Shown here piece by piece: positions 55,807 to 64,000 of a stretch of DNA of 64,000 nt; position 1 is the stretch's first letter; each line of letters begins with the position of its first letter. A program made the translations under genes and the position numbers. This DNA comes from Streptomyces sp. SCSIO 75703. GTDB lineage: Bacteria; Actinomycetota; Actinomycetes; Streptomycetales; Streptomycetaceae. The notes beneath the pieces were generated by a model. The model was not told where the DNA came from. It searched no databases and saw only the letters and a list, made by a program, of their open reading frames with translations. Where the stretch lies: the NCBI RefSeq assembly GCF_036607905.1, contig NZ_CP144555.1, positions 2,108,001-2,172,000 of the forward strand, given 5' to 3'.

Positions 55807-57219
55807 TCAGGCCCGGGCCGGCTCCTTCTCACCGCCGCCGGGCGCGGCGGCCCGGTCCCCGGCGCCGTCCGCGCCGCCGGGGCCGTCGTGGGCGCCGGGG
55901 CCGTCGTCCAGCAGCGTCGTCTCGTCGAACGGCGCCCGGCCGGCGAGCACCTCCTCCACGCGGGCCTTGTCGATCTCCTTGGTCCAGGTGCCGACCAGGA
56001 CCGTGGCGACGGCGTTGCCCGCGAAGTTCGTCAGGGCACGGGCCTCGCTCATGAAGCGGTCGATGCCGACGATCAGGCCGATGCCGTCCACCAGGGCCGG
56101 CTTGTGCGACTGGAGTCCGCCCGCCAGCGTCGCCAGACCGGCGCCGGTGACCCCCGCCGCGCCCTTGGAGGCGACCAGCAGGAAGAGCAGCAGCGGCACC
56201 TGCTCGCCGATCGACATCGGGGTGCCCATCGCGTCGGCGATGAACAGCGAGGCCATGGTCATGTAGATCATGGTGCCGTCGAGGTTGAAGGAGTAGCCGG
56301 TCGGGACGGTGATGCCGACCACCGGCTTGCTGACCCCCAGGTGCTCCATCTTGGCGATCAGGCGCGGCAGCGCCGACTCGGAGGACGAGGTGGACAGGAT
56401 CAGCAGGAACTCACGGCCCAGGTACTTGAAGAGCGAGAGGACGTTCACCCCGGAGATCAGGCGCAGCAGCGCGCCCAGCACCAGGAAGACGAAGAGGAAA
56501 CAGGTGAGGTAGAAGCCGAGCATCAGCACGGCGAGGCTCTTGAGCGCCTCCAGTCCGGCCGAGCCGGTGACGGCGGCCATCGCGCCGAAGGCACCGATGG
56601 GGGCGGCCCACATGATCATCGCCAGGACGCGGAAGACGAGCCGCTGGATGTGCTCGATGCCGCGCAGCACCGGCTGCCCGGCGGCCCCCATGGCCTGGAG
56701 CGCGAAGCCGCACAGCAGCGCGATCAGCAGGGTCTGGAGGACCTCGCCCTGGGTGAAGGCGGAGACGATCGTGGTGGGGATGATGCCCAGCAGGAAGGCG
56801 GTGGTGTCCTTCGCCTCGGCGTCGACCTGCGCCTGGCCGGTCTCCTTCACGGCGTCCGTGACCGCGAGGCCCGTGCCGGGGTCGAGGATGTTGCCGACCA
56901 GCAGGCCGATGGAGAGCGCCACCAGCGACATGACGAGGAAGTAGGCCAGCGCGATACCGCCGACGGCGCCGACCTTCGCGGCCTTGCGCACCGAGCCGAT
57001 GCCGAGCACGATCGTGCAGAAGATGATCGGCGAGATCATCATCTTGATCAGGTTGACGAAGCCGGTCCCGATCGGCTTCAGCTCCATCGCGAAGTCGGGC
57101 GCGGCCAGACCGACGGCGATACCGAGGGCCACCGCGATGATCACCGCTATGTACAGGTAGTGCGTGCGGTCCCGCTTGGCTCTGGGTGCGGCAGGTGCCG
57201 TATCGGCAGGGGTGGTCAC
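55807..57219 (-). CDS. dctA: C4-dicarboxylate/cation symporter (DctA, DAACS family)
   Basis: Membrane symporter for succinate, fumarate and malate, 470 residues. Hallmarks are the serine-rich HP1 loop STSSSESALPRL, the TM7 motif GYSFNLDGTMIYM, and the TM8 motif FMSEARALTNFAGN. The last 60 residues are a glycine/aspartate-rich tail. GTG 57219 has GGAGG six bases upstream. It is divergent, across 150 bases, from a CitA/DcuS-type sensor kinase and response regulator, which very likely control it in response to external dicarboxylates. Confidence 0.94.
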   Translation of the reverse strand: MTTPADTAPAAPRAKRDRTHYLYIAVIIAVALGIAVGLAAPDFAMELKPIGTGFVNLIKMMISPIIFCTIVLGIGSVRKAAKVGAVGGIALAYFLVMSLVALSIGLLVGNILDPGTGLAVTDAVKETGQAQVDAEAKDTTAFLLGIIPTTIVSAFTQGEVLQTLLIALLCGFALQAMGAAGQPVLRGIEHIQRLVFRVLAMIMWAAPIGAFGAMAAVTGSAGLEALKSLAVLMLGFYLTCFLFVFLVLGALLRLISGVNVLSLFKYLGREFLLILSTSSSESALPRLIAKMEHLGVSKPVVGITVPTGYSFNLDGTMIYMTMASLFIADAMGTPMSIGEQVPLLLFLLVASKGAAGVTGAGLATLAGGLQSHKPALVDGIGLIVGIDRFMSEARALTNFAGNAVATVLVGTWTKEIDKARVEEVLAGRAPFDETTLLDDGPGAHDGPGGADGAGDRAAAPGGGEKEPARA

Positions 57220-57300
57220 GGCGGCCCTCCTTGACGTCGTCGTCGGTTGTCACCGGCGTGCGGCTCACGTCCGGATTCAGGGGAACGGGGCGACTATCTC

Positions 57301-57345
57301 CAAAGCTGTGAGCGCGGTCACCCTTGCGTTCATTTAGTTCACAAT
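57301..57345. promoter_or_regulatory. Candidate response-regulator site in the dctA/kinase intergenic region
   Basis: A direct repeat GTTCA-TTTA-GTTCA (57328-57341) in a locally AT-rich stretch, next to an inverted repeat GTGA-GCGCGG-TCAC (57308-57321). Both lie in the 150 bases between the symporter and the kinase gene. CitB/DcuR-type regulators bind AT-rich repeats of this sort, so the adjacent response regulator may bind here. Confidence 0.5.
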
Positions 57346-57369
57346 CAGCCACGAGGGAGACTGGCAGGC

Positions 57370-59028
57370 ATGCCCTTCCGCGTCCCGAGACCCCGCAGCC
57401 TGGCGGGCCAGCTCTTCGCCATGCAGGCCGTGCTGATCGCGGTCGTCGTCGCCGGATGCGCGCTGTTCACCTACGTCGGCGACCGGCAGCAGGCGGAGGC
57501 CGCGGCGGGCCGTCAGGCCAGGTCGGTGGCGCTGACCATCGCCGATTCGCCGTCCGTGACCGAGGCCATCGGCACCGCCGACCCGACCGCCCGGCTCCAG
57601 CCGTACGCGGTGCGGGTCATGCGGGACGCCCGGGTCGACTTCGTGACGATCATGGATCCGGACGGCATCCGCTGGACCCACCCCGACCCCCGGCAGATCG
57701 GCCACCCCTTCCGGGGGCACATCGAGCGCGCCCAGCGCGGCGCGACGTTCACCGAGACCTACACCGGCACCCTCGGCCCCTCGGTGCGCGCGGTCACCCC
57801 GGTCCTCGACGGCGACCGGGTGGTCGGCCTGGTCAGCGCCGGCATCCGGGTGGAGGAGATCAGCAAGCAGGTCCAGGAGCAGGTGGCCGCGCTCCTCCTG
57901 GTCGCCGGCGGCGCGCTGCTGCTCGGCGCGGTCGGCACCTACGTGATCAACGCCCGGCTACGCCGTCACACCCACGGCATGAACGCCGACGAGCTGAGCC
58001 GGATGCACGACTACCACCAGGCCACGCTGCACGCGGTGCGGGAAGGGCTGCTGATGCTGGACGGGCGGCACCGGGTCGCGCTGATCAACGACGGCGGGCG
58101 GGAGCTGCTGGGCCTCGACGGCGACGTGGTGGGCGCGCCGGTGGTGAGCCTCGGGCTGCCCGCGCCGCTGACCGGGGCGCTGCTCGCCTGCGAGCAGCGC
58201 AGGGACGAGGTGCACCTGGCGGCGGACCGGGTGCTGGTGGTGAACACCTCGCCGGTCTCCGGCGGGGAGCGGCGCGGCACGGTGGTGACCCTGCGCGACG
58301 TCACGGAACTGCGCTCCCTCATGGGCGAGCTGGACTCCGAGCGCGGTTTCACCCAGGCGCTGCGCTCGCAGGCGCACGAGGCCGCCAACCGGCTGCACAC
58401 GGTGGTCTCGCTGATCGAACTGGGCCGCGCCGAGGAGGCCGTGGAGTTCGCCACGGCCGAACTGGAGCTGGCCCAGGCCCTCACCGACCAGGTGGTGGCG
58501 GCGGTGGGCGAACCGGTGCTGGCGGCCCTGCTGCTGGGCAAGACGACCCAGGCCAACGAACGGGGGGTGGAGCTGGTGGTGTCCCGGGAGAACCGGCTGG
58601 ACGACGGTCTGCTGCCGCCCTCCCTGCCCGCCCGGGACCTGGTCACGATCCTGGGCAACCTGATCGACAACGCCGTGGACGCGGCACAGCGCGGCACGCC
58701 CTCGCGGGTCACCGTGGCCGCCTACACGGACACCGGCGGCCCCGTCCCGGAGCTGGTGCTGCGGGTCTCCGACACCGGCGAGGGCGTCGACCCGGCCCAC
58801 GCCGACCGGCTCTTCGAGCGGGGCTTCTCGACCAAACCGGCCGGCCCCGGCGGGCGCGGCTTCGGGCTGGCGCTGGCCCGCCAGGCGGTGCGGCGCCACG
58901 GGGGCGCGCTGACGGTGACGCGGGCCGAGGACGGCGGGGCCCGCTTCGAGGCGCGGCTGCCGCTGGCGCCGACGGGCGGCGCGGCACCCGCCGTGGCCGG
59001 GCCGGCCGCGACCGGGGGTGGGCAGTGA
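57370..59028 (+). CDS. CitA/DcuS-type sensor histidine kinase
   Basis: A 552-residue membrane sensor: helix 1 (about 15-35), an extracytoplasmic PAS-like sensor (about 40-170, with VDFVTIMDPDGIRWTHPDP), helix 2 (about 175-200), a cytoplasmic PAS domain, then the kinase core. The phospho-accepting His is in RSQAHEAANRLHTVVSL, the N-box in ILGNLIDNAVDAAQ, and the G-boxes in RVSDTGEGVDP and GGRGFGLALARQ. GAGGGAG lies about nine bases before ATG 57370. This family binds citrate or C4-dicarboxylates; with dctA next door, dicarboxylates are the likely signal. The response regulator start overlaps its stop (GTGA). Confidence 0.93.
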   Translation: MPFRVPRPRSLAGQLFAMQAVLIAVVVAGCALFTYVGDRQQAEAAAGRQARSVALTIADSPSVTEAIGTADPTARLQPYAVRVMRDARVDFVTIMDPDGIRWTHPDPRQIGHPFRGHIERAQRGATFTETYTGTLGPSVRAVTPVLDGDRVVGLVSAGIRVEEISKQVQEQVAALLLVAGGALLLGAVGTYVINARLRRHTHGMNADELSRMHDYHQATLHAVREGLLMLDGRHRVALINDGGRELLGLDGDVVGAPVVSLGLPAPLTGALLACEQRRDEVHLAADRVLVVNTSPVSGGERRGTVVTLRDVTELRSLMGELDSERGFTQALRSQAHEAANRLHTVVSLIELGRAEEAVEFATAELELAQALTDQVVAAVGEPVLAALLLGKTTQANERGVELVVSRENRLDDGLLPPSLPARDLVTILGNLIDNAVDAAQRGTPSRVTVAAYTDTGGPVPELVLRVSDTGEGVDPAHADRLFERGFSTKPAGPGGRGFGLALARQAVRRHGGALTVTRAEDGGARFEARLPLAPTGGAAPAVAGPAATGGGQ

Positions 59029-59711
59029 GCGCCGGGCAGCCGATCCGGGTCCTGGTCGTCGAGGACGATCCGGTCGCCGCGGACGCGCACGCGATGTACG
59101 TGGGCCGGGTGCCCGGGTTCGTCTGCGTGGGCACGGCCCACTCGGGGGCGGAGGCGCGGCGGACGCTGGAGCGCACGCCGGTCGACCTGCTCCTGCTCGA
59201 CCTGCACCTGCCGGACGTGCACGGGCTGCGGCTGGCGCGTTCGCTGCGGGCGGCCGGGCACCGGGCCGACGTGATCGCGGTGACCTCGGCGCGGGACCTG
59301 GCCGTGGTGCGCGAGGGCGTGTCCCTGGGCGTGGTCCAGTACGTGCTGAAGCCGTTCACCTTCGGCACGCTGCGGGACCGGCTGGTGCGGTACGCGCAGT
59401 TCCGGGGCACCGCCGGGGAGGCGAGCGGGCAGGCCGAGGTGGACCGGGCGCTCGCCACGCTGCGGGCGCCGGCCCCGGCGGACCTGCCGAAAGGGCTGAG
59501 CGGGCCGACCCTGGAGCGGGTGACGGGCGCGCTGCGCGAGGAGGCGGAGGGGCTGACGGCCGCGCGGGTGGGCGAGACCGTGGGCATCTCGCGGATCACC
59601 GCCCGGCGCTATCTGGAGCACCTGGTGGAGAGCGGGCGGGCGGTGCGCAGTCCGCTCTACGGGCAGGTGGGGCGGCCGGAACTGGTCTACCGCTGGATCC
59701 CCACCCGCTGA
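59025..59711 (+). CDS. CitB/DcuR-type response regulator
   Basis: A 228-residue partner of the sensor kinase. The receiver domain (about 5-125) has VVEDDPVAADAH with the acidic pair, phospho-Asp in LLLLDLHLPDVHG, the Thr in VIAVTSARD and the Lys in YVLKPF. The C-terminal DNA-binding part has the helix-turn-helix AARVGETVGISRITARRYLEHL, as in CitB/DcuR regulators. GTG 59025 overlaps the kinase stop. Its likely targets are dctA and its own operon through the repeats at 57301-57345. Confidence 0.93.
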   Translation: MSAGQPIRVLVVEDDPVAADAHAMYVGRVPGFVCVGTAHSGAEARRTLERTPVDLLLLDLHLPDVHGLRLARSLRAAGHRADVIAVTSARDLAVVREGVSLGVVQYVLKPFTFGTLRDRLVRYAQFRGTAGEASGQAEVDRALATLRAPAPADLPKGLSGPTLERVTGALREEAEGLTAARVGETVGISRITARRYLEHLVESGRAVRSPLYGQVGRPELVYRWIPTR

Positions 59712-59758
59712 CCGGGCCCGCGGGAGGTCCCGCGGGCCCGGCCGGCGGCGCGGGGTGC

Positions 59759-59840
59759 CCGGAAAGAACCCCGGCCGGCGACGCCCAGACGGCCGGAGAG
59801 GCCCCGGCCGACGACGCCAGGCCGCCGGAAAGAGGCGGGG
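59759..59840. repeat. Imperfect direct repeats between convergent genes
   Basis: Three imperfect copies of a GCCGGAAAG-(N)CCCCGGCCG-CGACGCC unit follow each other at about 59759, 59793 and 59826 (the last partial), about 33 bases apart, in the gap between the response regulator and phosphofructokinase. The role is unknown; terminator-related structure is possible. Confidence 0.45.
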
Positions 59841-59847
59841 GGGGCGG

Positions 59848-60873
59848 CTAGAAGACGGACTCCGCCTCGTCCATCCGGTCCTTCGGCACGGTCTTCAGCT
59901 CGGTGACGGCCTCGGCCAGCGGCACCATGACCACGTCGGTGCCGCGCAGCGCCGTCATCCGGCCGAACTCGCCCCGGTGCGCGGCCTCCACCGCGTGCCA
60001 GCCGAAGCGGGTGGCGAGGACCCGGTCGTACGCCGTCGGCGTGCCGCCGCGCTGGACGTGGCCGAGGATGACCGGCTTGGCCTCCTTGCCGAGGCGGCGC
60101 TCCAGTTCGTGGGCGAGGGCGGTGCCGATGCCCTGGAAGCGCTCGTGGCCGTACTGGTCGATCTCGCCCTTGCCGTAGTCCATGGTGCCCTCGGCGGGGT
60201 GGGCGCCCTCGGCGACGCAGACCACGGCGAACTTCTTGCCGCGGGCGAAGCGCGCCTCGACCATCTTGACCAGATCGCCCGGGTCGAAGGGCCGCTCGGG
60301 CAGGCAGATGCCGTGGGCGCCGGCCGCCATGCCGGACTCCAGGGCGATCCACCCGGCGTGCCGTCCCATGACCTCGACGACCATGACCCGCTGGTGGGAC
60401 TCGGCGGTGGTCTTGAGGCGGTCCATCGCCTCCGTGGCCACGCCGACCGCGGTGTCGAAGCCGAAGGTGCGGTCGGTGGACGAGATGTCGTTGTCGATCG
60501 TCTTGGGCACGCCGACCACCGGCAGGCCGGCGTCGGAGAGCATCCGGGCCGCGGTGAGCGTGCCCTCGCCGCCGATCGGGATCAGCGCGTCGATGCCGAA
60601 GTCGCGGGCGATGTCCGCCGCGTTCTCGCACGCCTCGCGCAGCCGGTCGCGCTCCAGCCGGGAGGAGCCGAGGATGGTGCCGCCGCGGGCCAGGATGCCG
60701 CTGACCGCGTTCAGGTCGAGGCCGCGGTAGCGGCCCTCCAGCAGACCGGCGTACCCGTCCTCGAAGCCGATGACCTCGTCGCCGTAGTTGTCGACCGCTC
60801 GGTGCACGACCGACCGGATCACTGCGTTCAGGCCGGGGCAGTCGCCGCCTGCGGTGAGAACTCCGATACGCAT
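59848..60873 (-). CDS. pfkA: 6-phosphofructokinase
   Basis: Phosphorylates fructose-6-phosphate to fructose-1,6-bisphosphate, the committed glycolytic step. It has 341 residues of the actinobacterial type: LTAGGDCPGLNAVIR, GGEGTLTAA (Gly at the position that favours ATP over pyrophosphate), VGVPKTIDNDISSTD with the catalytic Asp, and VEVMGRHAGWIAL. ATG 60873 is the start. It is divergent from phosphotransacetylase. Streptomyces carry several copies; this resembles the pfkA2 (SCO5426) position. Confidence 0.95.
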   Translation of the reverse strand: MRIGVLTAGGDCPGLNAVIRSVVHRAVDNYGDEVIGFEDGYAGLLEGRYRGLDLNAVSGILARGGTILGSSRLERDRLREACENAADIARDFGIDALIPIGGEGTLTAARMLSDAGLPVVGVPKTIDNDISSTDRTFGFDTAVGVATEAMDRLKTTAESHQRVMVVEVMGRHAGWIALESGMAAGAHGICLPERPFDPGDLVKMVEARFARGKKFAVVCVAEGAHPAEGTMDYGKGEIDQYGHERFQGIGTALAHELERRLGKEAKPVILGHVQRGGTPTAYDRVLATRFGWHAVEAAHRGEFGRMTALRGTDVVMVPLAEAVTELKTVPKDRMDEAESVF

Positions 60874-61103
60874 CGTGCTGTGTCTCCTGCTCGCTGTTGA
60901 CGCCGGTGAGCCAGATTCGATTCTTTCACGTCCCCCGGGGAGCCGCCCGACCCCTTCCGGCCCCCGGGAACCGGCCCGGCCGGCCCCCCGCACAGAAGGG
61001 CGTCCTATCCGCAGGAGAAGGTACTGTCAAGTGGGTTCCGCTCACCTTCGCGGGTGAATTCTGGGCGCGGGACCCGCCGCCTCAGACGAAACGGAGAGTC
61101 CGC

Positions 61104-63197
61104 GTGACGCGCAGCGTGTACGTGACCGGCATCGACCGCGGCGACGGCCGGCAGATCGTCGAGCTGGGGGTCATGGAACTCCTGACCCGGCAGGTCGACC
61201 GCGTCGGCGTCTTCCGCCCCCTGGTGCACGACGGGCCCGACCGGCTCTTCGAGCTGCTGCGGGCCCGCTACCGCCTCGCCCAGGACCCGGCCACCGTCTA
61301 CGGACTGGGCTACGAGGAGGCGTCCGCGCTCCAGGCCGAGCGGGGCACCGACGAGCTGGTCTCCGCCCTGGTCGACCGCTTCCACCGGGTCGCCCGCGAC
61401 TACGACGTGGTGCTGGTGCTCGGCACCGACTACGCGGAGACCCAGTTCCCGGACGAGCTGGCGCTCAACGCCCGCCTCGCCAACGAGTTCGGCGCCTCCG
61501 TCCTCCCCGTGGTCGGCGGCCGCGGGCAGTCCGCCGAATCGGTGCTCGCCGAGACCCGCAACGCCTTCCGCGCCTACGACGGCCTCGGCTGCGACGTGCT
61601 CGCCATGGTCACCAACCGGGTGGCCCGCGAGGACCGGGACGAGATCGCCGCCCGGCTCGCCGACCGGCTGCCGGTGCCGTGCTGGGTGGTGCCCGACGAG
61701 CCGGCCCTGTCCGCGCCGCCCGTCTCCCAGATCGTGCACGCGCTCGGCGCGAAGGTGGTCCTCGGCGACGACTCCGGCCTGGCCCGCGACACCATGGACT
61801 TCGTCTTCGGCGGGGCCATGCTGCCCAACCTGCTGGCCGCGCTGACCCCGGGCTGCCTGGTGGTCACCCCCGGCGACCGCGCCGACCTGGTGATCGGCGC
61901 CCTCGCCGCGCACAGCGCCGGCACCCCGCCGATCGCCGGGGTGCTGCTCACCCTGGACGAGGTGCCCGGCGAGGCCATCCTCACCCTGGCCGCCCGCCTC
62001 GCCCCCGGCACCCCGGTGCTCTCCGTGCCGGCCAACAGCTTCCCCACCGCCGAGCGGCTCTTCTCCTTGGAGGGCAAGCTCAACGCGGCCACGCCCCGCA
62101 AGGCGGAGACCGCCCTCGGCCTCTTCGAGCGGTACGTCGACACCACCGCCCTCAGCAGCCGCGTCTCCGCGCCCAGCGGCGACCGGGTCACGCCGATGAT
62201 GTTCGAGCACCAGCTCCTGGAACAGGCGCGAAGCAGACTGCGCCGGGTCGTCCTGCCCGAGGGCACCGAGGAGCGCGTGCTGCACGCCGCCGAGGTGCTG
62301 CTGCGCCGGGGCGTGTGCGAGCTGATCCTCCTCGGTCCGGTCGAGCAGATCCGCAAGAAGGCCGCCGACCTCGGCATCGACCTGGGCGACACCACCCTGA
62401 TCGACCCGGCCACCAGCGAACTGCGCGACGCCTTCGCCGAGCGGTACGCCGCGCTGCGCGCCCACCGGGGCGTCACCGTGGAGCTGGCGTACGACGTGGT
62501 CTCCGACGTGACCTACTTCGGCACGCTGATGGTCGAGGAGGGGCTGGCCGACGGCATGGTGTCCGGTTCGGCGCACTCGACGGCGGCGACGATCCGCCCG
62601 GCCTTCGAGATCATCAAGACCACCCCGGAGGCGTCGATCGTCTCCTCGGTCTTCTTCATGTGCCTGGCCGACAAGGTCCTCGTCTACGGCGACTGCGCGG
62701 TCAACCCGGCCCCGGACGCCGAGCAGCTCGCCGACATCGCCGTGCAGTCGGCCGAGACGGCCGCGCGCTTCGGGGTGGAGCCGAGGATCGCGATGCTGTC
62801 GTACTCGACCGGCACCTCGGGCTCCGGCGCCGACGTGGACAAGGTCCGCCGGGCGACCGAGCTGGTGCGCGAGCGCCGCCCGGACCTGCGGATCGAGGGC
62901 CCGATCCAGTACGACGCCGCGGTCGAGCCGTCGGTCGCCGCGACCAAGCTGCCCGGCTCCGAGGTCGCCGGCCAGGCGACCGTGCTGATCTTCCCCGACC
63001 TCAACACCGGCAACAACACCTACAAGGCCGTGCAGCGTTCGGCCGGGGCCATCGCGGTGGGCCCGGTCCTCCAGGGGCTGCGCAAGCCGGTCAACGACCT
63101 GTCCCGGGGCGCCCTCGTCCAGGACATCGTCAACACCGTCGCCATCACGGCGATCCAGGCCCAGCAGTCCCCCGCCGAGGAGGCGTCCGCCCCGTGA
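61104..63197 (+). CDS. pta: Phosphate acetyltransferase (long, DRTGG-domain form)
   Basis: Interconverts acetyl-CoA and acetyl phosphate. It has 697 residues: an N-terminal P-loop-like dethiobiotin-synthase domain and DRTGG domain (about 1-365), then the catalytic PTA_PTB domain with RRVVLPEGTEERVLHAAEVL, DGMVSGSAHSTAATIRP and VLIFPDLNTGNNTYKAVQR. The start is GTG 61104 with GGAGAG five bases upstream. Its stop overlaps the acetate kinase start (GTGA), so the two steps are coupled. Together they provide acetate overflow and ATP. Confidence 0.95.
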   Translation: MTRSVYVTGIDRGDGRQIVELGVMELLTRQVDRVGVFRPLVHDGPDRLFELLRARYRLAQDPATVYGLGYEEASALQAERGTDELVSALVDRFHRVARDYDVVLVLGTDYAETQFPDELALNARLANEFGASVLPVVGGRGQSAESVLAETRNAFRAYDGLGCDVLAMVTNRVAREDRDEIAARLADRLPVPCWVVPDEPALSAPPVSQIVHALGAKVVLGDDSGLARDTMDFVFGGAMLPNLLAALTPGCLVVTPGDRADLVIGALAAHSAGTPPIAGVLLTLDEVPGEAILTLAARLAPGTPVLSVPANSFPTAERLFSLEGKLNAATPRKAETALGLFERYVDTTALSSRVSAPSGDRVTPMMFEHQLLEQARSRLRRVVLPEGTEERVLHAAEVLLRRGVCELILLGPVEQIRKKAADLGIDLGDTTLIDPATSELRDAFAERYAALRAHRGVTVELAYDVVSDVTYFGTLMVEEGLADGMVSGSAHSTAATIRPAFEIIKTTPEASIVSSVFFMCLADKVLVYGDCAVNPAPDAEQLADIAVQSAETAARFGVEPRIAMLSYSTGTSGSGADVDKVRRATELVRERRPDLRIEGPIQYDAAVEPSVAATKLPGSEVAGQATVLIFPDLNTGNNTYKAVQRSAGAIAVGPVLQGLRKPVNDLSRGALVQDIVNTVAITAIQAQQSPAEEASAP

Positions 63198-64000
63198 GCC
63201 CCACCCGTGTCCTGGTCCTCAACTCCGGCTCCTCGTCGGTGAAGTACCAGTTGCTGGACATGCGCGACCACAGCCGGCTGGCGGTGGGCCTGGTCGAGCG
63301 GATCGGCGAGGAGACCTCGCGGCTGCGGCACCGGCCGCTGTGGGCGGGCGGCGGGGACCGGGAGCGCGAGGGCGCCATCGCCGACCACGACGCGGCCCTG
63401 GAGGCCGTGGCGCAGGAACTGGCCAAGGACGGGCTCGGCCTCGACTCCCCGGAACTGGCCGCGATCGGGCACCGGGTGGTGCACGGCGGCCGGCGCTTCA
63501 CCGAGCCGACCGTGGTGGACGACGCCGTGCTCGCCGAGATCGAACGCCTGATCCCGGTCGCCCCGCTGCACAACCCGGCCAACCTGACCGGCATCCGCGT
63601 CGCCCGCGGGCTCCGCCCGGACCTGCCGCAGGTCGCCGTCTTCGACACCGCGTTCCACACGACGATGCCCGAGTCGGCCGCCCGCTACGCGATCGACACC
63701 GAGACCGCCGACCGGCACCGCGTCCGCCGCTACGGCTTCCACGGCACCTCGCACGCCTACGTCTCCCGGGCCACCGCGCGCCTGCTGGGCAAGGAACCCG
63801 CGGACGTCAACGTGATCGTGCTCCACCTGGGCAACGGCGCCTCGGCCTCCGCGGTGCGCGGCGGCCGGTGCGTGGACACCTCCATGGGGCTGACGCCTTT
63901 GGAGGGGCTGGTGATGGGTACGCGCTCGGGAGACATGGACCCTGCCGTCATCTTCCATTTGATGCGGGTCGGCGGAATGTCCGCCGACGAGATCGACGAA
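63194..64000 (+). CDS. ackA: Acetate kinase (partial, C-terminus beyond window)
   Basis: Transfers phosphate from acetyl phosphate to ADP. The visible 269 residues have VLNSGSSSVKYQLL at the N-terminus, GHRVVHGG, FDTAFHTTMP with its catalytic Asp, RYGFHGTSH and LGNGAS and the phosphate-binding GGRCVDTSMGLTPLEGL. GTG 63194 overlaps the pta stop. The gene is cut by the right edge at about two thirds of the normal length of 400 residues. Confidence 0.95.
   Translation, partial: MSPTRVLVLNSGSSSVKYQLLDMRDHSRLAVGLVERIGEETSRLRHRPLWAGGGDREREGAIADHDAALEAVAQELAKDGLGLDSPELAAIGHRVVHGGRRFTEPTVVDDAVLAEIERLIPVAPLHNPANLTGIRVARGLRPDLPQVAVFDTAFHTTMPESAARYAIDTETADRHRVRRYGFHGTSHAYVSRATARLLGKEPADVNVIVLHLGNGASASAVRGGRCVDTSMGLTPLEGLVMGTRSGDMDPAVIFHLMRVGGMSADEIDE

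Overview
The window is chromosomal DNA from a Streptomyces. It has very high GC with almost every third codon position G or C, many GTG and TTG starts, chains of genes joined by ATGA or GTGA overlaps, rare TTA codons, and a gene order that from memory resembles the SCO5424-SCO5480 stretch of S. coelicolor read backwards. I cannot name the species.

Region by region. 1-5906: a peptide ABC importer operon on the minus strand (permease, binding lipoprotein, permease, two ATPases; the last ATPase runs off the left edge). 6234-8705: two SseB-type proteins and a small P-loop kinase, minus strand. 8889-13518: a tandem glycine riboswitch, then gcvT, gcvH, glyA and sdaA on the plus strand, a glycine/serine catabolic unit. 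13505-28058: an accessory biosynthetic island, mostly minus strand. It has a class II DAHP synthase, a PhzE-like ADIC synthase, a PhzD-like isochorismatase, an EntA-like dehydrogenase, a dedicated chorismate synthase, a flavin monooxygenase, a YdhR-like small protein, a second SDR, an MFS exporter, a Tat-exported bicovalent-FAD oxidase, a cupin, a transaldolase-like protein without its Schiff-base lysine, and a methyltransferase. The enzymes predict 3-hydroxyanthranilate made from chorismate, then tailored and exported. It is not a phenazine cluster because phzF, phzA/B and phzG are absent. 28335-31565: a GAF/PucR-type regulator and a catalytically dead IS701-type transposase homologue, convergent, each with one in-frame TTA codon.

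31795-37549: a GH25 lysozyme-like protein, a secreted DNA-targeting ADP-ribosyltransferase (ScARP/Scabin type), an anti-sigma-type ATPase, an enoyl-CoA hydratase, and two L,D-transpeptidase lipoproteins, the second apparently broken by one extra base. 37810-45147: four overlapping ABC exporter half-transporters whose ATP-site motifs pair up as two asymmetric heterodimers. 45708-47948: a thermolysin-type protease and a DUF1990 protein. 48034-52962: glycogen phosphorylase and maltokinase flanking a decayed GlgE operon; a frameshifted 3' end of treS can still be read, while glgE, intact treS and glgB are missing. 53325-57219: a HelD-type helicase, a candidate small RNA with its own consensus promoter and perfect-palindrome terminator, and a C4-dicarboxylate symporter. 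57370-59711: a CitA/DcuS-type two-component system divergent from the symporter. 59848-64000: phosphofructokinase, then phosphotransacetylase and acetate kinase (cut by the right edge).

The core segments are ordinary Streptomyces metabolism and envelope biology. The accessory interest lies in the 3-hydroxyanthranilate-type island and its TTA-containing neighbours, the tandem asymmetric ABC exporters, the eroded GlgE operon, and the small RNA locus at 55571-55705.
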